A stretch of 51,557 nucleotides of DNA from Natranaerobius trueperi. Lineage in GTDB: Bacteria; Bacillota; Natranaerobiia; Natranaerobiales; Natranaerobiaceae. This document shows positions 26,403 to 36,008 of this stretch, in pieces. Location: the NCBI RefSeq assembly GCF_002216005.1, contig NZ_NIQC01000018.1:1-51557 (forward strand), written 5' to 3'. Both the position numbers and the translations under genes were made by a program. Each line of letters starts with the position of its first letter. The first letter of the stretch is position 1. The notes under the pieces are model-generated. The model saw nothing but the letters and a program-made list of their open reading frames with translations. It did not search any database and was not told where the DNA came from.

Positions 26403-26426
26403 AAAAGGAGCCATAAGGCTCCTTTT
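26403..26426 (-). terminator. Terminator between DUF1292 gene and mltG
   Basis: AAAAGGAGCC pairs with GGCTCCTTTT across a four-base loop, and CTTTTGTG follows on the minus strand. It would separate expression of the alaS-side genes from mltG. Confidence 0.7.
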
Positions 26427-26706
26427 ACTCTGTTTCTTCCATTTTTTCTTCATATGCTTTCTTAACACGTTCCCATTCATCATCATCTTCAACTGTAGTT
26501 AGCATGTATTCTCCCTCATCATCCTGCTCAACTCTCATTATAACAGCCTCATCTGCTTCTTCTGGATATTTCTCTTGTTCCTCTTCAGTAGGGAGTAGAA
26601 CCACATAATTGTTATCTTGTTCTTTAAAGAAATCATAAACTTCAAAATTATGTCGTTCCCCTTGTTCATCTTCCAGTACAATAACTTGGTTATTTTCTTC
26701 AGCCAT
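26425..26706 (-). CDS. DUF1292 domain-containing protein (YrzB family)
   Basis: This is a very acidic 93-residue cytosolic protein with the DUF1292 pattern: IVLEDEQGERHNFEVYDFF, then YVVLLPTEEE, EADEAVIMRVEQDDEGEYML and a C-terminal charged helix. The function of the family is unknown, but the position between ruvX and mltG is conserved in Firmicutes. The ATG at 26706 was chosen because AAGGAG lies eight bases upstream; a GTG at 26715 overlaps that site. Confidence 0.9.
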   Translation of the reverse strand: MAEENNQVIVLEDEQGERHNFEVYDFFKEQDNNYVVLLPTEEEQEKYPEEADEAVIMRVEQDDEGEYMLTTVEDDDEWERVKKAYEEKMEETE

Positions 26707-26745
26707 AATACTCACTCCTTAAACTATATTATCACATTTTTCTAT

Positions 26746-27162
26746 CTAATTAGATCTGTTTTGATCTAAATACGTTTGTAATATGTTAACTGCTGCTAGC
26801 TTATCTATTACTTGTTTTCTTTTTTTTCTAGAAACATCTGCATCTAGTAAAGTTTGTTCAGCCATTTTAGTAGTTAATCTTTCATCAACAGTTTCTATTG
26901 GAACTTCTATATCTTGTTTTAACAACTCAATAAATTTCATAACTTCCTCTGCCATTTCTCCTAAACTACCATTCATGTTTTTAGGTAGTCCAACAATTAG
27001 TTTAGAAACTTCGTTATCAGCAATTATCTTTTTTAGCTCATCAATGTCTTTTTCTAACGAAGTTCTTTTTATGACAGTTTTTCCTTGAGCAGTAAGTAAT
27101 AATGCATCACTAACTGCAACACCTATAGTATTACTACCAAAATCTAATGCCATAATTTTCAT
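26746..27162 (-). CDS. ruvX: Holliday junction resolvase-like protein RuvX (YqgF)
   Basis: This RNase H-fold nuclease of 138 residues is implicated in Holliday junction resolution and in 16S rRNA 5' processing. The N-terminal Asp motif is MALDFGSNTIGVAVSD, the middle block is KLIVGLPKNMNGSLG with downstream ETVDERLTTKMAEQ, and the C-terminal catalytic Asp lies in KQVIDKLAAVNILQTYLD. Length is typical. It lies 67 bases after ireB and 40 before the DUF1292 gene, in the conserved order. The ATG is behind CAGGGTGATTTT. Confidence 0.92.
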   Translation of the reverse strand: MKIMALDFGSNTIGVAVSDALLLTAQGKTVIKRTSLEKDIDELKKIIADNEVSKLIVGLPKNMNGSLGEMAEEVMKFIELLKQDIEVPIETVDERLTTKMAEQTLLDADVSRKKRKQVIDKLAAVNILQTYLDQNRSN

Positions 27163-27228
27163 AAAATCACCCTGTTATAACTCATATTATATCCGCTCCT
27201 CATCTTATATATACCCATTTAACTTTTG

Positions 27229-27501
27229 TTAATCTAGATAGGATTTGAAAATTTCTTCTAAGAATTCATCTCGTTCTTTTTTTCTAATTAAGCTACGAGC
27301 ATTTTTATGATTAGTAATATAAGTAGGATCTCCACTCATAAAGTATCCAACTAACTGATTTATAGGGTTATACCCCTTTTCTTCTAATGCTTCATAAACT
27401 TCTTTTAAAATTTCTTTCGCTTCATGTTCTTCATCTAAAGGTATATTATACTGCATTGTTTTATCACTTTGTGTAGTATACGAATTATCAAATTTGTCCA
27501 T
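27229..27501 (-). CDS. ireB: IreB family regulatory phosphoprotein (YrzL, UPF0297)
   Basis: This 90-residue protein matches IreB, which in Enterococcus faecalis is phosphorylated by the PASTA kinase IreK and affects cephalosporin resistance. [40 protein letters not shown] and [20 protein letters not shown] are diagnostic, and the Thr residues near the N-terminus are possible phosphorylation sites. I chose the ATG at 27501 behind AAAGAGGTGAATTAT; the frame is open upstream to 27567, but without an RBS. It lies 75 bases downstream of alaS. Confidence 0.92.
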   Translation of the reverse strand: MDKFDNSYTTQSDKTMQYNIPLDEEHEAKEILKEVYEALEEKGYNPINQLVGYFMSGDPTYITNHKNARSLIRKKERDEFLEEIFKSYLD

Positions 27502-27576
27502 ATAATTCACCTCTTTAAATAAAATCCTAATATATGAATTCTGGATTTTGAACAAAAATCCTTTCACAAAATTAAA

Positions 27577-30210
27577 TTAGTTATTTAACTGCTCTTTTAC
27601 TATTTCTTCAACTTGCTTTATAGCATCATTTAGCTTCTCTGGCTTTTTACCACCAGCTTGAGCCATATCAGGGCGTCCACCACCTCCGCCTCCAGCTGTT
27701 GTGGCAACTTGTTTTAAAATATTACCAGCATGGATACCTTGATCAACTAATTCTTTTGAGACCATAGCTACAAATAACGCTTTACCATTGTAAGAACTGC
27801 CTAAAACAACAACACCTTTACCTAACTTATCCCTTACACGTTCACTTAAATCTCTTAGACTTTCATTATCAAAATCATCAAGTTTTACGTTAATTACAGA
27901 AACTCCATTAACATCTTTAGATTGTGAAATAAGTTCATCTACTTTAAAGCTAAAGATTTGATTCTTAAGCTTATCAATTTCTTTTTCCTTTGTTTTTAAA
28001 TCATCTACAAGCTCTTTTGTCTTTTTTACCGTTTTATCACTATCTGTTTTAAGAATATTCGCTATTTCTTTTAGTGTTTGTTCATTCTCTGATAAATAAT
28101 CAAGCGCTTTTCTACCTGTCAGAGCTTCAATCCTTCTAACTCCTGCTCCTATACTAACTTGATTAATAACTTTAAATAAGCCAATTTCACCTGTCGTTGT
28201 TACATGTGTACCTCCACACAGTTCTTGAGTTGGTCCCATTTTTACAATACGGACTTTTTCATCATATTTTTCATCAAATAACGCTATAGCACCCATTTCT
28301 TTAGCTTTATTTAGATCTGTACACATCACATCTACTGAATAATTGTTCCTAATTAGCTGGTTAATTTGTTGTTCTATCTTTTCAAGTTGACTGTTATTTA
28401 ATGATTCAAAATGTGTGAAATCAAATCTCAATCTGTCTGGAGTAACTAAAGATCCAGCCTGTTCTACATGTCCTCCTAAAACTTGTTTAAGACAATGATG
28501 TAATAGGTGGGTAGCACTATGATTTTTCATTGTATCTTTACGATTTTCAATATCTACGTATAACTCAGCATAATTTCCAGTTTTAAAAATTCCTTTTTCG
28601 ACTTCTACTTGTAAAACAGTTTGATTAAGTTCATTAATTAATGTATTCTTAACACGACCTTTAGTATTATCTACTCTTATTGTACCTGTATCTCCTACTT
28701 GACCACCACTTTCACCATAAAAGGGTACTGAATCTACGATCAATTGTACCTCTTTACCCTCTGCTGCCTCATGCAGAACAGTATCATCTTGTGGATCTAT
28801 TATCCCTTTAATTTCACCTTTACCTTCTAGATTATCATAACCAACAAACTCAACTTCTATATCTTTAAATTCTTTCATTGCAGTAGATTCAGTCAGCATA
28901 TCACCAGAGTCTTTTTGTGCTTTTCTAGCTTGTTCTCTTTGTTCTGAAAGTGCCCTTTCAAAATCTTTTTCATCTACGGATAATCCTTCTTCTTGTAAAA
29001 TTTCCTTTGTAAGTTCTAGTGGAAATCCATATGTATCATACAATTTAAAAGCATCAGCACCAGAAAGCATATTTTGATTATTCTCTTTAATATTTTCTAT
29101 ATAATCTTGAAGAATACCTATTCCTTGGTCAATTGTCTTATTAAACCTTTCTTCTTCTAGCTCGATAATTTTTGTTATGTAATCACGTCGTTCATCTAAT
29201 TCTGAATATGCATCTTTTAAAATATCAATAACTAAATTTGCACCTTCACTCATAAATGTATCCTTTATACCTAACAGTTTACCGTGTCTACTGGCTCTAC
29301 GCAAAATTCTACGTAAAACATATCCTCTGCCTTCATTAGAAGGTAATACACCATCTCCTATCATTACAACAACACTACGAAGGTGTTCTGTCACTATCCT
29401 TAAAGAAACATCTGATTCATCATCATTACCGTACTCTATTCTACTTAGTTTACAGATGTGATCTAATATAGGTTTGATGATATCAATTTCATAAATTGAT
29501 GGGACATCTTGCATTACAACTGCCAGACGCTCTAAGCCTGCACCTGTATCTATATTTTTCTGTTCTAAAGTTGTATAATTTCCTTTTTCATCTAGATTAA
29601 ATTGTGTAAACACAAGATTCCACATTTCTAAGTATCTATCACATTCACAACCAGGTTTACAATCATGATCTTCACATCCATATTCTTCACCACGATCATA
29701 ATAAATTTCTGAACATGGACCACAAGGACCTGTACCTATTTCCCAAAAGTTATCCTCTTTCCCAAGCCTTACCATTCGTTCATGAGGTAATCCAACCTCT
29801 TTAGTCCAAATATCATAAGCTTCATCATCTTCAAAGTATACACTTCCCCATACACGCTTTGGCTCTAGCTCTAATACTTCAGTACAAAACTCATAAGCCC
29901 ATAAGATAGCATCTCGTTTAAAATAATCTCCAAATGAAAAATTACCTAGCATTTCAAAAAAGGTAGCGTGTCTAGCCGTTTTACCAACTTCTTCTATATC
30001 AGGTGTTCTAATACATTTTTGTGAAGTTGCCATTCTTGGCGCAGGTGGTTTTTTCTCACCTGTAAAGTAAGGTTTTAAAGGTGCCATGCCTGCCCCGATA
30101 AGTAACAAACTAGGATCATTTTGTGGAATTACAGAATAGCTTTTTCTAACATAATGGTTTTTTTGTTCAAAAAACTCGAGAAATTTTCGCCTGATTTCAT
30201 GAGTTTTCAT
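27577..30210 (-). CDS. alaS: Alanyl-tRNA synthetase
   Basis: This enzyme charges tRNA-Ala and edits mischarged Ser and Gly. The 877 residues are full length. The class II catalytic core starts with THEIRRKFLEFFEQKNHYV, has the ATP-binding region SQKCIRTPDIEEVGKTARH, and GAGLERLAVVMQDVPS follows. The editing domain has HSATHLLHHCLKQVLG and the zinc-type motif ELCGGTHVTTTGEIG. The C-terminal domain ends with the Gly-rich stretch ATTAGGGGGGRPDMAQAGG. An insertion with several cysteines at residues 177-190 is an extra metal-binding loop seen in some homologs. Expression is controlled by a T-box leader upstream. Confidence 0.97.
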   Translation of the reverse strand: MKTHEIRRKFLEFFEQKNHYVRKSYSVIPQNDPSLLLIGAGMAPLKPYFTGEKKPPAPRMATSQKCIRTPDIEEVGKTARHATFFEMLGNFSFGDYFKRDAILWAYEFCTEVLELEPKRVWGSVYFEDDEAYDIWTKEVGLPHERMVRLGKEDNFWEIGTGPCGPCSEIYYDRGEEYGCEDHDCKPGCECDRYLEMWNLVFTQFNLDEKGNYTTLEQKNIDTGAGLERLAVVMQDVPSIYEIDIIKPILDHICKLSRIEYGNDDESDVSLRIVTEHLRSVVVMIGDGVLPSNEGRGYVLRRILRRASRHGKLLGIKDTFMSEGANLVIDILKDAYSELDERRDYITKIIELEEERFNKTIDQGIGILQDYIENIKENNQNMLSGADAFKLYDTYGFPLELTKEILQEEGLSVDEKDFERALSEQREQARKAQKDSGDMLTESTAMKEFKDIEVEFVGYDNLEGKGEIKGIIDPQDDTVLHEAAEGKEVQLIVDSVPFYGESGGQVGDTGTIRVDNTKGRVKNTLINELNQTVLQVEVEKGIFKTGNYAELYVDIENRKDTMKNHSATHLLHHCLKQVLGGHVEQAGSLVTPDRLRFDFTHFESLNNSQLEKIEQQINQLIRNNYSVDVMCTDLNKAKEMGAIALFDEKYDEKVRIVKMGPTQELCGGTHVTTTGEIGLFKVINQVSIGAGVRRIEALTGRKALDYLSENEQTLKEIANILKTDSDKTVKKTKELVDDLKTKEKEIDKLKNQIFSFKVDELISQSKDVNGVSVINVKLDDFDNESLRDLSERVRDKLGKGVVVLGSSYNGKALFVAMVSKELVDQGIHAGNILKQVATTAGGGGGGRPDMAQAGGKKPEKLNDAIKQVEEIVKEQLNN

Positions 30211-30263
30211 TTAAAATCCTCCTTTATATTCACTATAGGATTGATATTTAAATACAAATAAAA

Positions 30264-30515
30264 AATCCCCGCTCCCTAGAAAAGGGACGAGGAATTGCTC
30301 GCGGTACCACCCTAATTATCGATAGATAACTACCGATCACTTAATAAGTTCCATAACGAGAACCAACCGACGTGGCCTACTACCTAGATAAGGCTTCGAC
30401 CCGAACTCTCCAGGGCGGCATTAGTTTAAGTTCGAAAACCCTCTCAGCTGGTTTATAACCAAGGTTTTCTCTCTGGGAACCGAAGTTTAACCCCTTCATA
30501 AAGACTTCTACAATA
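30264..30515 (-). promoter_or_regulatory. T-box riboswitch leader of alaS
   Basis: The conserved T-box sequence GGGTGGTACCGCGAG is at about 30298-30312 on the minus strand. A terminator hairpin follows it (CCTCGTCCC with GGGAGCGGGG, 30266-30292, then ATTTTTTATT). Stem I lies upstream, with a likely alanine specifier GCC in CTAATGCCGCCC near 30417. Uncharged tRNA-Ala would stabilise the antiterminator and allow alaS transcription. Confidence 0.92.
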
Positions 30516-30561
30516 TTTGTTTTCATTATAATTATTTAAAATTTAAATGTCAAGAACTCAC

Positions 30562-31665
30562 TTATTTATCAGCCAACCAAAATCCTAAAGCTAGATGTCG
30601 TATAATTACTCTTATAATAGCTAAAATAGGTACAGCTAATATCATTCCAATCACACCAAAGAAGTGTCCACCAGCTATTAGAACCGTAACAACTGCTAAG
30701 GGATGAATTGCAAGATTTCTACCATAAATTTGAGGAGCTAAAATTTGACTCTCTACTTGTTGAATAACAGTTATTAAGATAATAACTGTTATTGCAAGAG
30801 TAGGTGCCTGAACAAACCCTACAACTGTCGATGGTATTGCTCCTAAGAACGGTCCAAAATATGGTATGATATTTGTTATTCCAGCTATCAGACCTAGTAC
30901 CATAGCAAAATCTACACCTAATATCCATAAACCTAAATAAGTAAGAACTCCTATGAAACCACAAATTATAATTTGACTTCTTATATATGCTCCGATAGTT
31001 CTATTAATGTCTCTTAAAACTAATAAAACCCTTTTTCTATATTTATTTGGAATAACAAAACTTAGATTCTTTTTTATCAAATCTGCGTCTTTTAAAAAGT
31101 AAAATAAAATAATTGGAAAGGCAACCAAGCTTAGAAAATGACCGAAAAACCCTAAAGCGACACCAAACAAACTTTCTACATCTACAATCCTATCTAAATA
31201 CAGAGTTAAATCTCGTTGTACTTCTTCGATATTATCTCTTATCACTTCCGTTACAGTAATTGGAAGTTCATGTCTATCAATCCAAATTTCTATTTGTTTG
31301 ATAAAAGATTGGATCTCTTCAGCGTAATCAGGTGCCACTGCAATCAATTTTTGAGTTTCTTTAATTATAGTTGAAAAAGCTCTAGTGCCCCAAAATACCA
31401 GAAAACCACCAATTACTGCAAATAAAATTAATATAGCTAATGACCTAGGTACTTTATTCTCTTCTAGTAAATCTATTGTAGGTTTAAAAATATATGCTAG
31501 TATAAAAGCTATAAAAAAAGGTAATAAAAAGTTGAAAATTTGGCTTCTTAAAGTTATTACTGTTCCTAGAAAATTCATAATAAAGTAAAATAAACCCACA
31601 ATAACAACTATGGCTATAGTCACCACAGCTGCATTTCTAAAAAGCCTCCTATCACCAGTATCCAT
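30562..31665 (-). CDS. AI-2E family transporter (PerM/YrrI type)
   Basis: This is a 367-residue membrane protein with seven to eight hydrophobic segments. The pattern is two to three N-terminal helices (VVTIAIVVIVGLFYFIM, FLLPFFIAFILAYIFKP), a soluble coil (residues about 105-165), then a cluster with GLIAGITNIIPYFGPFLG and GAIPSTVVGFVQ. This is the PurR/AI-2E exporter superfamily pattern. Proven members export AI-2 or act as Na+/Li+:H+ antiporters; the latter would suit a salt-adapted cell, but the sequence does not decide. The ATG follows AAGGGAGTGGGG. It lies upstream of the alaS T-box and is followed by the T-box leader without an obvious terminator of its own. Confidence 0.88.
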   Translation of the reverse strand: MDTGDRRLFRNAAVVTIAIVVIVGLFYFIMNFLGTVITLRSQIFNFLLPFFIAFILAYIFKPTIDLLEENKVPRSLAILILFAVIGGFLVFWGTRAFSTIIKETQKLIAVAPDYAEEIQSFIKQIEIWIDRHELPITVTEVIRDNIEEVQRDLTLYLDRIVDVESLFGVALGFFGHFLSLVAFPIILFYFLKDADLIKKNLSFVIPNKYRKRVLLVLRDINRTIGAYIRSQIIICGFIGVLTYLGLWILGVDFAMVLGLIAGITNIIPYFGPFLGAIPSTVVGFVQAPTLAITVIILITVIQQVESQILAPQIYGRNLAIHPLAVVTVLIAGGHFFGVIGMILAVPILAIIRVIIRHLALGFWLADK

Positions 31666-31706
31666 ATTGTTTCCCCACTCCCTTAATACTTAAACTAAAC
31701 ACCTAG

Positions 31707-31850
31707 CTACTCATCATATCTATTAAACTCCTCTTCTGATAAGTCTTTTTCCTCATTTGTAGCACTCGTTCTAGAGGTATAAAACAATCCCACCAAAACA
31801 CCTAGCAAACTACCTGTTAGTAGACCGCGAATATAGCCTCCCCGAAACAT
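31707..31850 (-). CDS. Small YtxH-like membrane protein
   Basis: This 47-residue protein has the ATG at 31850 behind AAAGGAGATGAAATA. It begins MFRGGYIRGLLTGSLLGVLV, with one glycine-rich hydrophobic helix like the N-terminus of YtxH/gas-vesicle-like proteins. A short charged tail follows (NEEKDLSEEEFNRYDE). It lies 41 bases upstream of the AI-2E transporter gene, in the same direction. The function is unknown. Confidence 0.75.
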   Translation of the reverse strand: MFRGGYIRGLLTGSLLGVLVGLFYTSRTSATNEEKDLSEEEFNRYDE

Positions 31851-31893
31851 TATTTCATCTCCTTTACTTTATTTATACTATAACTTAATATAA

Positions 31894-32061
31894 TTAAATC
31901 TTATATACAGAAGTAAGAGTCCCATCATCTTCAATGTTATAAATTTGATAATTTTGCTCTTTAGTTTCTTTAAATTCAACACAACAGTTCCAACAAAAGT
32001 ATTGATTTGCACCAACGCGACCTACATCGATCCGATTACAAAGTGGACAATAAATGTTCAA
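31894..32061 (-). CDS. Small zinc-ribbon protein
   Basis: This 55-residue protein starts with TTG at 32061 behind CAGGGGGGTTATT. The sequence NIYCPLCNRIDVGRVG followed by YFCWNCCVEF gives two CxxC knuckles of a zinc ribbon. The rest is a short acidic tail ending SVYKI. It lies 66 bases downstream of mnmA and 43 upstream of the YtxH-like gene. The function is unknown. Confidence 0.8.
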   Translation of the reverse strand: MNIYCPLCNRIDVGRVGANQYFCWNCCVEFKETKEQNYQIYNIEDDGTLTSVYKI

Positions 32062-32127
32062 AATAACCCCCCTGAAGAAATCTTTTATACTTTATTATTT
32101 CTTCTAAGGGGTTAAAATATACGAATA

Positions 32128-33228
32128 TTACTTAATTTTATCTAATATTGTTCCACCACCAACAACTAAATCGCCTTGATAAAACGCTACACCTTGACCT
32201 GGTGTAATAGCTTTAACAGGAGAATCAAACCTAACGTTTACTTTGTTTTGATCTTTTTCATGTGGTTCTAATTTAGCAGAAACTTCTGTAAAATTATACC
32301 TAATTTTACATTCAATATCTATAGAATCTTTTAATGAATTAATTGATATTAAATTTACATCATCAGCTACTAGTCCGTAAGAGTATAAATGTTCAGTATC
32401 ACCAACTATTAGAGCATTTTTTTTCGGGTCAATATCGACTACATAAACAGGTCTTCCAAGTGAAATTCCAAGTCCCCTTCTCTGCCCAATAGTATAATGA
32501 CAAACTCCCTTATGTTCTCCTATTTTATTACCATCTACATCTAAAATTGGTCCTTGGATGATCTTATCAGGAGCTTCCTTTTCTAAAAATTCACTATAGT
32601 CATCATTAGGGATGAAACAAATTTCTTGACTATCTGGTTTTTGTTCTACCCCTAATCCTCTTTCTTTCGCCATTTGTCGTACATCGTCTTTAACATAATC
32701 ACCTAAAGGAAACAACGTCTTAGCTAATTGATTCTGAGTTAGTTGAGCGAGCATATAAGTTTGGTCTTTAGAGCTATCTTTACCTCTATATAATAAATAT
32801 CTATCTTTTGATTTATCAAACACGATTCTAGCATAATGACCAGTAGCAATATAGTCACACTCTAGTGCAACAGCTTTTTTTAAAAACTCTTCCCATTTCA
32901 TGAACCTATTACAAGCTATACAAGGATTTGGGGTCCTACCATGAAGATATTCATCTACAAAATCTTTTACAACATAATTATAGAAAGACTCTTTAAAATT
33001 TAAAACATAAAAAGGGATCTCTAATTTATCACAGACACGCTTAGCATCACTAGCTGCTGAAAGAGAACAACATCCTTTAACATTTTCTTCATATAACTCT
33101 TCATCTTCTTCTCTAAACCAAAGCTTCATATGTGCCCCGATAACTTCATACCCCTGTTCTTTTAATAGTGCTGCCGCAACTGAACTGTCAACACCACCAC
33201 TCATAGCCACTAGTACTCTTTTAGCCAT
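32128..33228 (-). CDS. mnmA: tRNA-specific 2-thiouridylase MnmA
   Basis: MnmA puts sulfur on U34 of tRNA-Lys, Glu and Gln. The 366-residue protein has the ATP-PPi loop KRVLVAMSGGVDSSVAAALL, the catalytic Cys in NPCIACNRFMKWEEFL and the second Cys in SQEICFIPNDDYSEFL. CHYTIGQRRGLGI and a C-terminal beta-barrel domain follow. I chose ATG at 33228; it overlaps the last codons of rarA (ATGGCTAA), so translation is coupled. Cysteine desulfurase genes that often sit next to mnmA are not present here. Confidence 0.95.
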   Translation of the reverse strand: MAKRVLVAMSGGVDSSVAAALLKEQGYEVIGAHMKLWFREEDEELYEENVKGCCSLSAASDAKRVCDKLEIPFYVLNFKESFYNYVVKDFVDEYLHGRTPNPCIACNRFMKWEEFLKKAVALECDYIATGHYARIVFDKSKDRYLLYRGKDSSKDQTYMLAQLTQNQLAKTLFPLGDYVKDDVRQMAKERGLGVEQKPDSQEICFIPNDDYSEFLEKEAPDKIIQGPILDVDGNKIGEHKGVCHYTIGQRRGLGISLGRPVYVVDIDPKKNALIVGDTEHLYSYGLVADDVNLISINSLKDSIDIECKIRYNFTEVSAKLEPHEKDQNKVNVRFDSPVKAITPGQGVAFYQGDLVVGGGTILDKIK

Positions 33229-34564
33229 CAAAATCACCACGCTTTAAAAATAATCTTTGGAGTCGTTCTTTAATTTGGGCTTCTTTTCCATTTAAAGTCG
33301 GTTCATAAAACACCTTATCTTTAATCTCTTCTGGCAAATAGGTTTGAGAAATAAAATTTTCAGGATAGTGATGTGGATACTTATAGTCTCTACCATGTCC
33401 TAACTCTTTAGCACCTTGATAATGTGCATCCTTTAAATGATTAGGAACTTGACTCTTTGTACCTATTCCTGACTCTACTTCTTTTTGAGCTTTTAATACA
33501 CCAATATAACTGCTATTGCTTTTTGGAGCTGAAGCTAGGTATGTGACACCTTGAGCTAATGTGATCTTTCCCTCTGGTAAACCTAAGCGTTCTACAGCCT
33601 GATAAACTGATAAAGCTACTTGAAGGGCTTGTGGATCAGCATTTCCAACATCCTCACTTGCAAAAATCAATAACCTTCTACATACAAAAAGTGGATCCTC
33701 ACCTGCATATAACATTCTTGCTAACCAGTAAAGACCTGCATCAGGATCTGAGCCTCTAAGGGATTTTATAAATGCAGAAATAACATCATAATGATTATCA
33801 CCATCTTTATCATAATAAACAGCCTTTTCTTGAATTGAATCCTCAGCTACTTCTAAATTAATTGTTCTTACTCCATTTTCATTGGGTAAGGTTGTCATAA
33901 CGGCTAATTCAAGAGCATTTAAAGCAACTCTAATATCTCCATTTGCAGAATCTATAAAATGAGAAATAGCTTTATCATCAATTTCTACTTGATAGTTTCC
34001 TAAACCTTTTTCCTTATCTTCTAAAGCTCTATTTAAAAGTTTCTCCATTTCAGAACGTGTTAATTCTTCTAGTTTAAAGACTTGAGATCTTGATAAAAGT
34101 GCATTATTGACTGAAAAATAAGGATTTTCAGTTGTAGCACCTATTAGTATCACTGTACCATCTTCCACATACGGTAATAGTGCATCCTGTTGGTTTTTAT
34201 TAAATCGGTGAATTTCATCAATAAATAATACAGATCCCCTATTATACTGACTTCTAATTTCTTGTGCTTTTTCTATTAAATCTCGCAAGTCCTTAACACC
34301 ACTTATAACTGCATTTAATTGATGAAATTCTTTTTGTGTATTGCTTGCAATTATTTTAGCTATCGTAGTTTTCCCTATCCCAGGAGGGCCGTATAAAATT
34401 ATAGAAGATAATCTATCTGCTTTTATTGCTCGGCGAAGTAGTTTCCCTTCCCCTAAAACTTTATTTTGGCCAACAAATTCTTCTAAGGTTAGTGGTCTAA
34501 TCCTATCAGCTAATGGAGCTTCATGAGCAGTCTTTTCTTCTAAATTATAGCTAAAAAGATCCAT
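33221..34564 (-). CDS. rarA: Replication-associated recombination protein RarA (MgsA)
   Basis: This AAA+ ATPase of 447 residues acts at stalled replication forks. Walker A is GPPGIGKTTIAKI, Walker B is [20 protein letters not shown], and sensor 1 is ILIGATTENPYFSVN. The C-terminal tetramerisation region includes SLRGSDPDAGLYWLARMLYA, GEDPLFVCRRLLIFASEDVG and YLPEEIKDKVFYEPT. The start is ATG behind AAGGAG. It overlaps mnmA by eight bases. Confidence 0.95.
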   Translation of the reverse strand: MDLFSYNLEEKTAHEAPLADRIRPLTLEEFVGQNKVLGEGKLLRRAIKADRLSSIILYGPPGIGKTTIAKIIASNTQKEFHQLNAVISGVKDLRDLIEKAQEIRSQYNRGSVLFIDEIHRFNKNQQDALLPYVEDGTVILIGATTENPYFSVNNALLSRSQVFKLEELTRSEMEKLLNRALEDKEKGLGNYQVEIDDKAISHFIDSANGDIRVALNALELAVMTTLPNENGVRTINLEVAEDSIQEKAVYYDKDGDNHYDVISAFIKSLRGSDPDAGLYWLARMLYAGEDPLFVCRRLLIFASEDVGNADPQALQVALSVYQAVERLGLPEGKITLAQGVTYLASAPKSNSSYIGVLKAQKEVESGIGTKSQVPNHLKDAHYQGAKELGHGRDYKYPHHYPENFISQTYLPEEIKDKVFYEPTLNGKEAQIKERLQRLFLKRGDFDG

Positions 34565-34582
34565 AACTATTTCTCCTTTGTC

Positions 34583-35971
34583 TTAATTATTTAATGCCTT
34601 CAAATACAGCGCATGTTCAAATTGTATTTTTTTAATCGCGCAATCAACATCATAAGGAGTATCTAGATTTTCATTTATATTAAATGCGTTCGCATGACAA
34701 CCACCACCACAGAGATATCTAGCCCAGCATGTTTTACAAATGTCCTTAGTTAAAATGTTACATGATTTCAGTCTTTTTGAAATGTCTTTATTGATTTGTT
34801 CAGGTTTAGAAACATTACCCATATAAAATTCATTTTTACTTACGAATTGGTGGCATGGAAAAATATCACCTGAGGGGTCAACTGCTAGATAATCGAACCC
34901 AGCACCACAACCAGTTATTTTTTTAATTGAACATGGGCCACCTTCAAGATCGATATTAAAATGAAAAAAGTTCAAATCACTACGCATACTTGACTCATCC
35001 GCTATTAATTTATACTCTTTTGTTATATAATCCAAATCGTTAGAAGATAAACTATATTTAGAATCTAAATCACCTATCACCGGTTCTACAGAAATGTGTT
35101 TGAAACCTAGTTCAGCTAAGTGTAACACGTCTTTAGAAAAATCAAGATTTTGTTTAGTATAGGTTCCTCTCATGTAATATTCTTGACTACCGTAGGTCGT
35201 TAAAGCATGTGCTAATTTTTGAAATTTGGGTAGTATTTTATCGTAGGTACCATTACCTTTCAAGTCTGTTCTGTAATAGTCATTAATATGCTTTCTTCCA
35301 TCAATACTCATAACTACAGCAAAGTTTTCATTTATAATATAATCTATAATTTCATCAGTTAAAGCTAGACCATTTGTAGTTAAAGTAAATTTAAAACTTT
35401 TATTATATTTTTCAGCTTGTTTTCGAGCATATTCTACTGTTTCTTTAATAACAGAAAAATTTAATAATGGTTCTCCTCCAAAAAAATCTATCTCTAAATT
35501 TTTTCGAGCACCAGATTGGTCTATTAAAAAATCAACTGCCCGTTCTGCAGTTTTAGTATCCATATAAGAGGTTTGTCCGTTAAATAAACCACCATCTGCA
35601 AAACAATATTTACAATCCATATTACAGGCATGAGCAGGGTGTAAACATAATGCTTTTACTCCTAGTGGCTTTTTACTATCTTTCTCAGTATTAAACTTTA
35701 CATGATCTGATTTTTTATAGAAACAAAGCAAACCTTGTTCATGAAGATTAGAAAGTTGTTCAAATGCTTCAGTTACATCATCATCTTTAGACCATTTTTT
35801 CTTTGCTTGTGACCTCAAACTATCTAAGAAATTATCAGTATTGTCATTATTCTTTGCTAAACCTTCTAACAATGCATTACAGGTCTCTGATATTTCATGT
35901 AATGAACCAGAGCCTACATCATATAATAATATTTTATCACCTATATAAAAAGTATGAAAATTTATTGACAT
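34583..35971 (-). CDS. scfB: SCIFF peptide maturase, radical SAM/SPASM (ScfB type)
   Basis: This 462-residue enzyme forms thioether cross-links in the SCIFF precursor encoded just upstream. The radical SAM motif is CNMDCKYCF, preceded by a wHTH-type leader-binding region (residues 1 to about 85, starting MSINFHTFYIGDKILLYDVG). The SPASM region has CGAGFDYLAVDPSGDIFPCH and CKTCWARYLCGGGCHANAFN for two auxiliary clusters. FFGGEPLLNF and VMSIDGRKHINDYYR are typical. I chose ATG at 35971 behind AAAGGGATGG rather than the more upstream starts, because family members begin there. A terminator separates it from scfA. Confidence 0.92.
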   Translation of the reverse strand: MSINFHTFYIGDKILLYDVGSGSLHEISETCNALLEGLAKNNDNTDNFLDSLRSQAKKKWSKDDDVTEAFEQLSNLHEQGLLCFYKKSDHVKFNTEKDSKKPLGVKALCLHPAHACNMDCKYCFADGGLFNGQTSYMDTKTAERAVDFLIDQSGARKNLEIDFFGGEPLLNFSVIKETVEYARKQAEKYNKSFKFTLTTNGLALTDEIIDYIINENFAVVMSIDGRKHINDYYRTDLKGNGTYDKILPKFQKLAHALTTYGSQEYYMRGTYTKQNLDFSKDVLHLAELGFKHISVEPVIGDLDSKYSLSSNDLDYITKEYKLIADESSMRSDLNFFHFNIDLEGGPCSIKKITGCGAGFDYLAVDPSGDIFPCHQFVSKNEFYMGNVSKPEQINKDISKRLKSCNILTKDICKTCWARYLCGGGCHANAFNINENLDTPYDVDCAIKKIQFEHALYLKALNN

Positions 35972-36008
35972 TGTACCATCCCTTTGCTTATCTATTTTTA
36001 TCAAATAA

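Noticed and set aside
30719-30964. 81-codon open frame rich in Tyr, Ser and Asn inside the AI-2E transporter gene
   Set aside because: It is a shifted frame of the transporter with no RBS.
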